Notes: generated by a model from the letters alone, not told the origin. DNA of 46,327 bases from Chitinophagaceae bacterium (GCA_009693715.1 SHWT01000004.1:1-46327), one strand, 5' to 3'. Positions 9,046-16,477 are shown, counted from the stretch's first letter. Made by a program: numbers and translations.

Positions 9046-9627
9046 TTATGCCCAAGCCTTATCTCCTTTAGCGTAAGGAACACAGCCCTCATATCTTCCA
9101 GGAATAGCCACATAACGAAGTGCTTTGGTCGCCCCTACTTCTGAAGTAAAAAATCCAGTCAGCGTTAATTCCTTCATCATGGTAAAATAATGTTTTGCGT
9201 TGCCTGATTTTTTATCTGGATTTGCTTTTTTTGCTTCTTTATTCGCTTGCACTTCCTTATCAAGTGCGCTAATTAAATCATGTCGCTCTTCTGCGTTTGC
9301 TTCCATAAAGGATTTGCCAATTTTAGCCTTCGCTTCCTTAAATTGTAATGCGCGCATCCCTTCCATGAAAATAGTTTGATTTTTTTCATCATAACAATCG
9401 CACACCATCACTGACATAAATTCACCCACCTTAGCTTCCTTAGCGCCAGGTGTATTGGTTGCAGGAATAATCACCTCCCCTACTTCATTTAAAAAAGCAA
9501 TATCATCGGCCGAAAAAACCAACCCTGTTTTTGCAGTGGTACATCCTGATAAGAATGCTTCGGCCCCTAAAACGGTTCCACCCATAATTATAGCTACTCT
9601 TGATAATGCTTCACGTCTGTTCATCAT
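9046..9627 (-). CDS. Gluconate 2-dehydrogenase subunit 3 family protein (Tat signal)
   Basis: This 193-residue protein starts MMNRREALSRVAIIMGG, a twin-arginine-type signal that ends in a cysteine (LSGC), so it may be a lipoprotein exported by Tat. The mature part matches the small gluconate 2-dehydrogenase subunit 3 family: it has the early phrase EVGEVIIPATNTPGAKEA and the late phrase VAIPGRYEGCVPYAKGDKAWA. In known complexes this subunit escorts and supports a GMC or flavin catalytic subunit that passes electrons to a cytochrome c, for example in membrane sugar 2- or 3-dehydrogenases. No GMC gene is present in the window. The first two codons are both ATG; either could start. It is 30 bp from the upstream TIM-barrel gene, so an operon is likely. 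Confidence 0.88.
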   Translation of the reverse strand: MMNRREALSRVAIIMGGTVLGAEAFLSGCTTAKTGLVFSADDIAFLNEVGEVIIPATNTPGAKEAKVGEFMSVMVCDCYDEKNQTIFMEGMRALQFKEAKAKIGKSFMEANAEERHDLISALDKEVQANKEAKKANPDKKSGNAKHYFTMMKELTLTGFFTSEVGATKALRYVAIPGRYEGCVPYAKGDKAWA

Positions 9628-9657
9628 AAAATATAAATTTAATCGAATTAATTATTT

Positions 9658-10563
9658 TTAAATATCACAAATTTCAATTGCTTTTTTTAATGACGCCATT
9701 GGATCTTTATCTGCAGGAATAAATTCTTGTGCCACATAGCCCTTAAATCCAGTGGCAACAATCGCACGCATTATTGCAGGATAATATAATTCCTGACGCT
9801 CATCAATTTCATTACGGCCGGGTACACCGCCTGTATGATAGTGTCCGTAATAAGTATGATTTGCATTAATGGTACGAATAACATCTCCCTCATCAATTTG
9901 CATATGATAAATATCAAACAGCAATTTAAAATTAGGCGACCCTATACGTTTACACAATTCAACACCCCAAACGGATCTATCGCACATATAATCCTTGTGA
10001 TCTACTTTTGAATTCAATAACTCCATCTGAATCATGACTCCTCTTTTTTCAGCCAAGGCCATTATTTTTTTTAATCCTGTCACACAGTTGTTTAATCCAG
10101 TTTCATCGTCCATGCCTTTTCTATTTCCTGAAAAACAAATTAAATTGGTATACCCTGCATCAGCAACATAGTTAATATGATCCGTATAATTCTTCACCAA
10201 GGTATCATGATAAATTGGGTCATTAAATCCTTTGGTCAAACTGATCTCAGCACCATTACACATGGTGGACACTAAATTATTTTCCTTAAGCACATGCCAT
10301 TCAGAAGGGCCTACCAAATCCATCCCTGCCATACCCATTGCTTTAAAATTTTTAGCTAATTCTGCAATAGGATATTGACTATAACACCATCTACAAGCAG
10401 AATGGTTAATTTTTCCTTTTAAAGAAAAGGGTTCGTTATCGTTTTGAAGTCCTTGTTTCACGGATGCAATTAAATTTGAAGGAACCACAACGCCTGTTGC
10501 CAAAGCAGCAGAACCCGTGATTACTTGTTTTAAAATTTGACGCCTATTCAGATTAGATGACAT
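9658..10563 (-). CDS. Tat-exported hydroxypyruvate isomerase-like TIM barrel
   Basis: This 301-residue protein has an N-terminal twin-arginine signal (NRRQILKQVITGSAALATG) and a TIM barrel of the Hyi/xylose isomerase-like superfamily. It contains metal- and substrate-site segments such as NLICFSGNRKG, IQMELLNSKVDHKDYMCD, LLFDIYHMQIDEGD, YYGHYHTGGVPGRNEID and a terminal Glu in VAQEF. The GRNEID and FDIYHMQ segments are characteristic of hydroxypyruvate isomerase-type proteins. The export signal argues against a role on cytosolic hydroxypyruvate. A periplasmic keto-sugar or 3-keto-glycoside substrate is my inference. It is first of the leftward Tat trio and divergent from the second dehydrogenase. 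Confidence 0.87.
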   Translation of the reverse strand: MSSNLNRRQILKQVITGSAALATGVVVPSNLIASVKQGLQNDNEPFSLKGKINHSACRWCYSQYPIAELAKNFKAMGMAGMDLVGPSEWHVLKENNLVSTMCNGAEISLTKGFNDPIYHDTLVKNYTDHINYVADAGYTNLICFSGNRKGMDDETGLNNCVTGLKKIMALAEKRGVMIQMELLNSKVDHKDYMCDRSVWGVELCKRIGSPNFKLLFDIYHMQIDEGDVIRTINANHTYYGHYHTGGVPGRNEIDERQELYYPAIMRAIVATGFKGYVAQEFIPADKDPMASLKKAIEICDI

Positions 10564-10748
10564 TACAAAAAATTATATAAGTTCCCAGAATTTATGACTT
10601 GCTAAATATAATTTTTTTTTCCTGTTTTTTATAAAGTTTTAAGTTAAAAATGGGGGTTTTTTGCGAAATTATAAGGAAATTGCTAAGGTTATAATCCACC
10701 CTATAAAAATGGATTTTAATTTATACAGAAGCATTAAAAATCTCAAAT

Positions 10749-11915
10749 ATGAATCGAAAATTACGCATGGGCATGGTCGGAGGCGGAAAAGACGCTTTTA
10801 TTGGTGCAATTCACCGATTGGCTGCCAATATGGATGGCTTAATTGAAGTTAGTTGTGGTGCCTTAAGCATTAATCCTGAAATAGCTGTTGCTTCCGGGGA
10901 GGCATTATTTTTACCAAAGGAACGAACTTACTTGACTTATGATGAAATGATCAAAAAGGAAGCAAGTCTGCCTGCGAATGAGCGTATCGATTTTGTAACG
11001 ATTGTAACACCCAACTTTGCGCACTTTGCACCTGCGATGATGGCCTTAGAATATGGCTTTCATGTGGTGATTGAAAAACCAATTACCTTTTCATTAGATG
11101 AAGCAAAGCAATTAAAACAAAAATTAGACGAAACCGGCTTAACCCTTTGCTTAACCCATACCTATTCAGGATACCCAATGGTCAAGCAAGCAAAGGCAAT
11201 GGTAAAGGATGGTAAGTTTGGAAAAATTAGAAAAATATGGGTAGAGTACCCACAAGGTTGGTTAAGTAGATTATCAGAGCGTGAAGGAAATGCCCAAGCA
11301 GCTTGGAGAACCGATCCAAAAAAATCAGGTAAAAGTTCTGTAATGGGTGATATTGGCACGCATGCTGCACACTTAGCTGAATATATTACTGGTGCAAAAA
11401 TTACGGATGTATGTGCTGAATTAAATACCATGGTGGAAGGACGATTGTTAGATGATGACGGCGCCGTGATGTTGAAATTTGACAATGGTGCTAAAGGCGT
11501 TTTAATGGCATCACAGGTAGCAGCGGGTGAAGAAAATGCTTTAAAAATAAGAGTGTATGGCGAAAATGGTGGTATCGAATGGGCGCAACATGAACCCAAT
11601 ACTTTATTGGTAAAATGGTATGATCAACCCACCCAAATTTTAAGGGCTGGCGGAAATTATGGCGCACATTTATCTCCTACTGCAATTCATAATTGTCGCA
11701 CCCCAGGCGGACATCCAGAAGGATACCTGGAGGCATTTGCAAATATTTATAGAAACTTTGCATTAACCATTGGATGTATAATCGATGGCACCACACCTAC
11801 CGCTGAAATGCTTGATTTTCCTGGCATTGAAGATGGATTAAGGGGTATGGCGTTTATTGATAATGTGGTTGCGTCATCACAATCGGATGTGAAATGGACC
11901 CCATATGTTATTTAA
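10749..11915 (+). CDS. Cytosolic Gfo/Idh/MocA family oxidoreductase
   Basis: This 388-residue NAD(P)-dependent dehydrogenase has no signal peptide. The Rossmann start is GMVGGG (8-13), followed by VTIVTPNFAHF and the catalytic EKP motif at 109-111. A later GDIGTHAAHLAEY segment holds the Asp and His typical of sugar and inositol dehydrogenases. It starts a rightward group with a TIM barrel, cytochrome c and DUF1080 gene. The ATG at 10749 is chosen because the Rossmann motif begins within ten codons. A 61-residue ORF over the same start (10661) is a shadow. The protein probably oxidises a free sugar or glycoside ring hydroxyl; the substrate is unknown. Confidence 0.9.
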   Translation: MNRKLRMGMVGGGKDAFIGAIHRLAANMDGLIEVSCGALSINPEIAVASGEALFLPKERTYLTYDEMIKKEASLPANERIDFVTIVTPNFAHFAPAMMALEYGFHVVIEKPITFSLDEAKQLKQKLDETGLTLCLTHTYSGYPMVKQAKAMVKDGKFGKIRKIWVEYPQGWLSRLSEREGNAQAAWRTDPKKSGKSSVMGDIGTHAAHLAEYITGAKITDVCAELNTMVEGRLLDDDGAVMLKFDNGAKGVLMASQVAAGEENALKIRVYGENGGIEWAQHEPNTLLVKWYDQPTQILRAGGNYGAHLSPTAIHNCRTPGGHPEGYLEAFANIYRNFALTIGCIIDGTTPTAEMLDFPGIEDGLRGMAFIDNVVASSQSDVKWTPYVI

Positions 11916-11951
11916 AAATAAAGTTGCGAATCACGACTTATGAAACAAATT

Positions 11952-11982
11952 GTATGACCACTTAAATAAATAGTATGACCAC
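11952..11982 (+). repeat. Direct repeat of the start-codon region
   Basis: GTATGACCAC occurs at 11952-11961 and again at 11973-11982, a 21-nt unit. The second copy contains the start codon of the TIM-barrel gene. The first copy makes a three-codon reading frame, ATG-ACC-ACT-TAA, immediately upstream. Confidence 0.7.
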
Positions 11983-13027
11983 AATAAAAGGACCTGGAAT
12001 TTTTTTAGCACAGTTTATGGGCGATGTTGCACCATTCAATTCTTTGGAAAGTATTTGCAAATGGGCAGCTTCCTTAGGATTTAAAGGCGTTCAAATTCCT
12101 AGTTGGGATGCCAGATGTATTGATTTAAAAAAAGCTGCTGAAAGCAAAACTTATGCAGATGAAATAAAAGGTATCGTTGCAAGTGCTGGCATGGAAATCA
12201 CGGAGCTGTCTACCCATTTACAAGGACAATTAGTAGCAGTACATCCCGCCTATGATGCACAATTTGATGGATTTGCACCCAAGGAAGTGCATGGCAATTC
12301 AAAAGCAAGAACGGAATGGGCTGTACAACAATTAAAATATGCTGCGAAGGCTTCCCAAAATTTAGGCTTAAATGCACACGCAACATTTAGTGGTGCCTTA
12401 TTATGGCATACGGTGTATCCTTGGCCGCAACGTCCAGCAGGATTAATAGAAACTGGATTTACTGAATTAGCAAAAAGATGGTTACCCATATTAAATGAGT
12501 TTGATCAAGTAGGTGTAGATGTTTGTTATGAAATACACCCTGGCGAGGATTTGCATGATGGTGTCACTTATGAAATGTTTTTAGCTAAGGTCAACCAACA
12601 TCCACGTGCCTGCTTATTATATGATCCATCACATTTTGTTTTACAATGCATGGACTACTTAGGATACATTGATGCATTTCATGAGCGCATAAAAATGTTC
12701 CATGTAAAAGATGCTGAATTTAATCCAACAGCCAAACAAGGGGTATATGGTGGTTATCAAAATTGGATTGACCGTGCAGGCAGGTTTAGGTCATTGGGCG
12801 ATGGGCAAGTTGATTTTAAAAATATTTTCAGCAAACTTGCCGCTTATGATTTCAAGGGTTGGGCCGTGATGGAATGGGAATGTGCCATTAAGCATCCGGA
12901 AGTGGGGGCAGCAGAAGGTGCCGTATTCATTAAAAACAATATTATTCAAGTAACAGAAAAAGCTTTTGATGATTTTGCAAATACAGGATCAGATGAAGCA
13001 TTTAATAAGAAAATTTTAGGTATTTAA
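11975..13027 (+). CDS. Cytosolic sugar phosphate isomerase/epimerase-like TIM barrel
   Basis: This 350-residue TIM barrel of the xylose isomerase-like superfamily has no export signal, unlike its two relatives on the opposite strand. Visible metal-site segments include ITELSTHLQGQ, VCYEIHPGEDLHDG, LLYDPSHFVLQ, MFHVKDAEF and AVMEWECAIKHPE. It follows the dehydrogenase gene by 59 bp and precedes the cytochrome c gene by 33 bp. In Bacteroidota such pairs of Gfo/Idh/MocA and TIM-barrel genes usually sit in one catabolic operon. A lyase, epimerase or hydrolase role on the keto-sugar made by the neighbour is an inference. The start region is duplicated. Confidence 0.87.
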   Translation: MTTIKGPGIFLAQFMGDVAPFNSLESICKWAASLGFKGVQIPSWDARCIDLKKAAESKTYADEIKGIVASAGMEITELSTHLQGQLVAVHPAYDAQFDGFAPKEVHGNSKARTEWAVQQLKYAAKASQNLGLNAHATFSGALLWHTVYPWPQRPAGLIETGFTELAKRWLPILNEFDQVGVDVCYEIHPGEDLHDGVTYEMFLAKVNQHPRACLLYDPSHFVLQCMDYLGYIDAFHERIKMFHVKDAEFNPTAKQGVYGGYQNWIDRAGRFRSLGDGQVDFKNIFSKLAAYDFKGWAVMEWECAIKHPEVGAAEGAVFIKNNIIQVTEKAFDDFANTGSDEAFNKKILGI

Positions 13028-13060
13028 TTAAATCAATTAATCATTAAATAGAAAAAGAGT

Positions 13061-13468
13061 ATGAAAAAGGTATTAGGAATTATGTCAGCAGTAGTAGTAT
13101 TAACTGCTTGTGGTGGTGGAGAAAAAAAAGAAGGAACAATGGATGCAACAGCAACCACTGAAGCAAAAGCAGTAGTAGCAGCGCCAAAACCATTGTCTGA
13201 AAATCCTGATTATCAAAAAGGTTTGACACTTATTGCGGGTAGTGACTGTTTGACTTGTCATAAAACAAGTGAAAAACTAATTGGACCTGCGTATAAAGAT
13301 GTGGCGGCAAAATATGAAGCAACAGAAAGCAATATTAAAATGTTGGCAGGGAAAGTAATCAGTGGCGGTAGTGGCGTTTGGGGTGCAATACCAATGACAC
13401 CGCACCCACAAGTGAAAGAGGAAGATGCGATAGCCATGGTAAAATATATTATGTTGTTGAAAAAGTAA
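13061..13468 (+). CDS. c-type cytochrome lipoprotein
   Basis: This 135-residue protein has a lipoprotein signal with the lipobox VLTAC (Cys17), then an acidic, Ala-rich linker and one class I cytochrome c domain. Heme attachment is CLTCH (C63, C66, H67) and the likely distal ligand is the Met in GAIPMTPH (M111). It should sit on the periplasmic side of a membrane as a small electron carrier. Its position between a TIM barrel and the DUF1080 gene suggests that it takes electrons from a sugar dehydrogenase. It resembles the single-heme domains often attached to membrane dehydrogenases and to PKD/ThuA-like sugar proteins in this phylum. Confidence 0.92.
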   Translation: MKKVLGIMSAVVVLTACGGGEKKEGTMDATATTEAKAVVAAPKPLSENPDYQKGLTLIAGSDCLTCHKTSEKLIGPAYKDVAAKYEATESNIKMLAGKVISGGSGVWGAIPMTPHPQVKEEDAIAMVKYIMLLKK

Positions 13469-13498
13469 TTAATTAGTAATCCAATTAAAAATAAAAAA

Positions 13499-14188
13499 AT
13501 GAAATTTAAATCAATTGTACTTTCCTCATTGGTGTTATTTATTTGTATTCAAACAATGGCACAAAAAAAGAAGTGGGCTAATTTATTCGATGGAAAAACA
13601 ACCAAAGGATGGCACACTTATGGCGAAGCTACTGCAGGCCAAGCTTGGAAGGTTGAAGATGGTGTACTTTTTTTGGATGCAACATCAAAAGAAGGTCGCG
13701 GTGATATTGCTACAGATGAAAGTTTTGATGATTTTCATTTAAGATTAGAATGGAAAATTTCAAAAAACGGAAACAGTGGAATTATCTTTTTTGCACAGGA
13801 TGATAAAGCAAAATATAAAAACCTTTGGTATACCGGACCTGAAATGCAAGTGTTAGATAACGAAGGCCATAGCGATGGTAAAATAGTAAAACACAGAGCT
13901 GGAAACTTGTATGATTTAATCGCAGGACCAGATGATGCAGTAAAACCTGTTGGCGAATGGAATAAAGCGGAAATCATTGTTCAAAAAGGAACCTTGGTTT
14001 TAAAATTAAATGGCGTGACAACAGCAACGACCACTATCGGTGACGACAGCTGGAAAGAATTAATTAAAAATAGTAAGTTTTCAAAAAAGGAATCTCCTGA
14101 TTTTGGAAAAGTATTTAGTGGACATATTGCCTTACAAGATCATGGCAATAATGTGTACTACAGAAATATTCAAATCAAAAGACTTTAA
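13499..14188 (+). CDS. DUF1080 protein, 3-keto-disaccharide hydrolase-like
   Basis: This 229-residue protein has a Sec signal peptide (cleavage near ...IQTMAQ), so it is periplasmic or outer-membrane facing. The mature part opens with the family hallmark NLFDGKTTKGWHTYG and has a concanavalin/LamG-like beta-sandwich pattern, with SGIIFFAQDD, GPEMQVLDNEGHSD and a late GHIALQDHGN segment. DUF1080 proteins have been linked to hydrolysis or hydration of 3-keto-glycosides after Gfo/Idh/MocA oxidation. The length fits single-domain members. It is 30 bp downstream of the cytochrome gene and 8 bp upstream of tadA. Family membership is clear; the reaction is inferred. Confidence 0.9.
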   Translation: MKFKSIVLSSLVLFICIQTMAQKKKWANLFDGKTTKGWHTYGEATAGQAWKVEDGVLFLDATSKEGRGDIATDESFDDFHLRLEWKISKNGNSGIIFFAQDDKAKYKNLWYTGPEMQVLDNEGHSDGKIVKHRAGNLYDLIAGPDDAVKPVGEWNKAEIIVQKGTLVLKLNGVTTATTTIGDDSWKELIKNSKFSKKESPDFGKVFSGHIALQDHGNNVYYRNIQIKRL

Positions 14189-14196
14189 TCATTTTT

Positions 14197-14637
14197 GTGA
14201 GTAACATCCATGAATCATTTATGCGTCAGGCCCTCTCGCAAGCGCAGAGGGCCTTTGACGAAGATGAAGTGCCCGTTGGTGCAGTCATTGTCATGAATGG
14301 GCAAGTGATTGCAAAAGGATATAATCAGGTGCAGTTATTAAAAGATGTCACCGCACATGCTGAAATTTTAGCCATCAGTAGTGCTTGTGAAAATTTACAA
14401 TCCAAATATTTACCAGAGGCCACCTTATATGTAACCCTGGAGCCCTGCCTCATGTGTGCAGGCGCTTTATATTGGAATAAGATTGGCCATATTGTTTTTG
14501 GGGCCTACGATGAAAAAAATAGTTACCGCCGTGTAACTGAAAAAAATCCATTCCACCCTTCCACGACTATTGTGGGGGGGATTTTACAAGAAGATTGCGC
14601 CGCACTCATGCAGGCATTTTTTAAAGCAAAGAGATAA
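14197..14637 (+). CDS. tadA: tRNA-specific adenosine deaminase
   Basis: This 146-residue zinc deaminase converts adenosine 34 of tRNA-Arg to inosine. The zinc site is seen as HAE (H54, E56) and EPCLMCAGA (C84, C87), with PVGAVIV before it. The start is a GTG at 14197. The next in-frame ATG at 14221 begins MRQALSQAQRAF and would remove part of helix 1, which in relatives has several residues before this Met, so I prefer GTG. It follows the DUF1080 gene by 8 bp and is probably co-transcribed with the sugar operon, although it is a housekeeping enzyme. The guanine-deaminase branch is less likely because of the PCLMCAGAL context. Confidence 0.9.
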   Translation: MSNIHESFMRQALSQAQRAFDEDEVPVGAVIVMNGQVIAKGYNQVQLLKDVTAHAEILAISSACENLQSKYLPEATLYVTLEPCLMCAGALYWNKIGHIVFGAYDEKNSYRRVTEKNPFHPSTTIVGGILQEDCAALMQAFFKAKR

Positions 14638-14657
14638 TTTTATTAATTTCGTTTGTA

Positions 14658-14719
14658 AAAATTAGCAAACACTAGGCCTCCACAGCAAGAACTGAAGTCG
14701 GCTACCTAGTGCTAATTTT
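14658..14719 (+). other. Bulged 15-bp hairpin, candidate small RNA or terminator
   Basis: AAAATTAG at 14658 pairs with CTAATTTT ending at 14719, and CACTAGG pairs with CCTAGTG directly inside it. A 4-nt bulge (CAAA) lies only on the left side and the loop is 28 nt. The right arm runs into ATTTTATCT, so it can serve as the tadA-operon terminator. The large, GC-richer loop and asymmetric bulge are unusual for a plain terminator. Confidence 0.5.
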
Positions 14720-14792
14720 ATCTCCATTTCATAACTAACTTACTATTTAAGAAAAAATGCCCTGCGTTCGCTTAAATCAGTGGAAAGCGGTG

Positions 14793-14800
14793 TAATTTTG
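14793..14800 (+). promoter_or_regulatory. Putative -7 box for the superoxide dismutase gene
   Basis: TAATTTTG matches TAnnTTTG fully and lies 33 nt before the sod ATG, predicting a leader of about 27 nt. A -33 TTG is not clear; TTCG is found 22 nt upstream. The preceding 195-nt gap otherwise holds only the hairpin at 14658-14719. Confidence 0.5.
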
Positions 14801-14832
14801 TCCCTCATTCAAGAAACAATAAAATAAAAAAT

Positions 14833-15438
14833 ATGTCATTTACTTTACCAGCGTTACCCTACGCACACGAAGCCTTAGAGCCACATTTTGATACTTTGAC
14901 CATGCAAATTCATCATGGCAAACACCATCAAGCTTATGTAGACAATTTAAACAAAGCAGTGGCTGGAACACCTAATGAAGGGAAAACTTTGGAAGAATTA
15001 GTAGCAGTAGCTGGAACTATTAGCCCAGCAGTTCGTAACAATGGTGGTGGACATTGGAACCACAGTTTCTTTTGGGCTAGCTTAGCACCCAATGCTGGTG
15101 GAACGCCAACAGGTGCTTTGGGTGATGCAATCACTGCTGCTTTTGGAAGCTTTGATGCATTCAAAGAAAAATTTGCTGCTGCAGGTATAACGCGTTTTGG
15201 AAGTGGTTGGGCTTGGTTAATCGTAAAGGACGGAAAATTAGAAGTTAGCTCAACTCCCAATCAAGACAATCCTTTAATGGATGTGGCTGATGTAAAAGGA
15301 GCGCCATTATTAGGCGCAGATGTTTGGGAGCATGCTTACTACTTAAAATATCAAAATAGAAGAGCGGATTATTTAGCTGCTTTTTGGAATGTAGTCAATT
15401 GGTCAGTGGTTGCTGATCGTTTTGCTGCTGCGAAATAA
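14833..15438 (+). CDS. sodA: Superoxide dismutase, Mn-type or cambialistic
   Basis: This 201-residue Fe/Mn superoxide dismutase lacks a signal peptide. The metal ligands are visible: H27 in QIHHGKHH, H77 in [12 protein letters not shown]163 and H167 in [11 protein letters not shown]. The second-sphere Gln144 in TPNQDNPL is the arrangement of Mn enzymes; Fe enzymes usually place the Gln in the other motif. It removes superoxide in the cytoplasm and pairs logically with the GPx-like protein and Bcp in this window. It is monocistronic, flanked by its own promoter box and a strong terminator. Fe versus Mn preference cannot be decided by sequence alone. Confidence 0.95.
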   Translation: MSFTLPALPYAHEALEPHFDTLTMQIHHGKHHQAYVDNLNKAVAGTPNEGKTLEELVAVAGTISPAVRNNGGGHWNHSFFWASLAPNAGGTPTGALGDAITAAFGSFDAFKEKFAAAGITRFGSGWAWLIVKDGKLEVSSTPNQDNPLMDVADVKGAPLLGADVWEHAYYLKYQNRRADYLAAFWNVVNWSVVADRFAAAK

Positions 15439-15470
15439 AATTGAAATCAAGTGGTGAATCCACTTATTTT

Positions 15471-15503
15471 AAAATCCCGAAGTGACTCACTTCGGGATTT
15501 TTT
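15471..15503 (+). terminator. Intrinsic terminator after sodA
   Basis: AAAATCCCGAAGTGA and TCACTTCGGGATTTT form a perfect inverted repeat with a one-base centre, so 12 or more bp can pair with a short loop. A T-run follows. The A-run on the other side lets it act in both directions, also ending the leftward yidD transcript. Confidence 0.9.
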
Positions 15504-15556
15504 ATACGCCAATGATTGATTCCTATTTTATTGTGCAGTAAATACGAAAAATATAA

Positions 15557-15820
15557 TTACGGAACAGGGTCATAGCCATGACCACCACCAGGCCTGCACT
15601 TACTGAGTCGCTTCAAGCCTAAAAAAATTCCTTTGATAGGCCCATACTTTTCAATCGCGGCTGCGGTGTATTGAGAACAAGTGGGCGTGAACCTGCACTT
15701 GCTGCCACCCAAATAAGGGGACAATACTAATTGGTAAAATCGAATGCACATTATAAATGGGAAGGCGCTTACCTTTTTTATCACCCCCATGAAATCATCG
15801 CCAGGGTAACGCTTATTCAT
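15557..15820 (-). CDS. yidD: Membrane protein insertion efficiency factor YidD
   Basis: This 87-residue protein contains the YidD signature: FYQLVLSPYLG, CRFTPTCSQYTAAAIEKYGPIKG and the terminal RPGGGHGYDPVP. The family helps YidC-dependent membrane insertion and sits at the inner face of the membrane through an amphipathic N-terminal helix. Its ATG overlaps the rnpA stop as ATGA, which decides the start and suggests translational coupling. The order rpmH-rnpA-yidD is the ancestral arrangement, though yidC is not next to it here. Confidence 0.93.
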   Translation of the reverse strand: MNKRYPGDDFMGVIKKVSAFPFIMCIRFYQLVLSPYLGGSKCRFTPTCSQYTAAAIEKYGPIKGIFLGLKRLSKCRPGGGHGYDPVP

Positions 15821-16245
15821 ACAACATTTGATTTTAACTTATCGGCAAGTTTTTGCAATAACAATTTCATCGTCGTTTGTATTTGCTGCTGCGATTGCAC
15901 ATTTACATCCACATATAAAAAAAATAAATTGAGGCGCGTATTTGTTAAACTTATCGCACTCATAAAATCTGGTTTTTCTAAACGATACCCTTCGCGTAAT
16001 AATCTTTTTACCCTATTGCGTTGTACCGCTTTTCTAAAATGTCGACTGGGTGCACCCACCCCTGCTTGCAATAGCCCAGTAGGAAAAATTCCTGCTTCGG
16101 CATTTTCAATGTTGTAAATTAATCGAATAGGATGCATCGTTATAGCTTTGCCATTCGAAAACAAAAATTGCGTTTGCTTTCGACTTTTGAGCTTATCCTT
16201 TTTCTGGTATGTAAATTTTTTTGACAACAGTTTAAATATAGGCAT
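15817..16245 (-). CDS. rnpA: Ribonuclease P protein component
   Basis: This 142-residue basic protein binds the RNase P RNA and helps remove 5' leaders from pre-tRNAs. The family motif is RNRVKRLLREGYR at about residues 76-88, and the N-terminal KKFTYQKKDKLKSRKQ corresponds to the usual start of strand 1. It is slightly longer than typical (110-130 residues) because of a loop containing GIFPTGLLQAGVGAPSRHF. It ends in a 4-bp overlap with yidD. Its ATG lies directly after the T-run of a hairpin that separates it from rpmH. Confidence 0.93.
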   Translation of the reverse strand: MPIFKLLSKKFTYQKKDKLKSRKQTQFLFSNGKAITMHPIRLIYNIENAEAGIFPTGLLQAGVGAPSRHFRKAVQRNRVKRLLREGYRLEKPDFMSAISLTNTRLNLFFLYVDVNVQSQQQIQTTMKLLLQKLADKLKSNVV

Positions 16246-16246
16246 T

Positions 16247-16283
16247 AAAAAAGTCCTTCCCGAATTTCGGGAAAGACTTTAAA
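16247..16283 (-). terminator. Terminator-like hairpin (attenuator) between rpmH and rnpA
   Basis: On the minus strand AAAGTC-TTCCCGAA pairs with TTCGGGAA-GACTTT around a minimal loop, and the stem is followed by TTTTTT. The rnpA ATG begins one base after the T-run. It has the form of an intrinsic terminator and should reduce rnpA expression relative to rpmH. Confidence 0.75.
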
Positions 16284-16321
16284 ATTATTGAATTTCGAGT
16301 GAAGGAAGTCCTAAAGAGGAT

Positions 16322-16477
16322 TTATTTCAATCCTTTTTCACTTGATACTGTAAGTTTTTTGCGTCCTTTCTTTCGGCGGCTTGCTAATACTTTACGACCA
16401 TTAGCTGTTTCCATACGTTGACGGAATCCGTGAACAGATTTACGACGACGTTTATGGGGTTGGAATGTACGTTTCAT
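16322..16477 (-). CDS. rpmH: 50S ribosomal protein L34
   Basis: This gene is absent from the ORF track because of its size. Reading the minus strand from the ATG at 16477 gives 51 residues starting [18 protein letters not shown] and continuing [15 protein letters not shown], the L34 signature, ending in TAA at 16322. L34 is a small, very basic protein of the large ribosomal subunit. It lies upstream of rnpA, as in most bacteria. A leader of about 90 nt separates it from a TATTTTTG promoter box. The tail ([11 protein letters not shown]) is a little longer than the 44-46 residue proteobacterial form, which is common in Bacteroidota. Confidence 0.97.
   Translation of the reverse strand: MKRTFQPHKRRRKSVHGFRQRMETANGRKVLASRRKKGRKKLTVSSEKGLK

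Noticed and set aside
10661-10846. 61-residue ORF at the start of the second Gfo/Idh/MocA gene
   Set aside because: Overlaps the true start and Rossmann motif in another frame; no family features.
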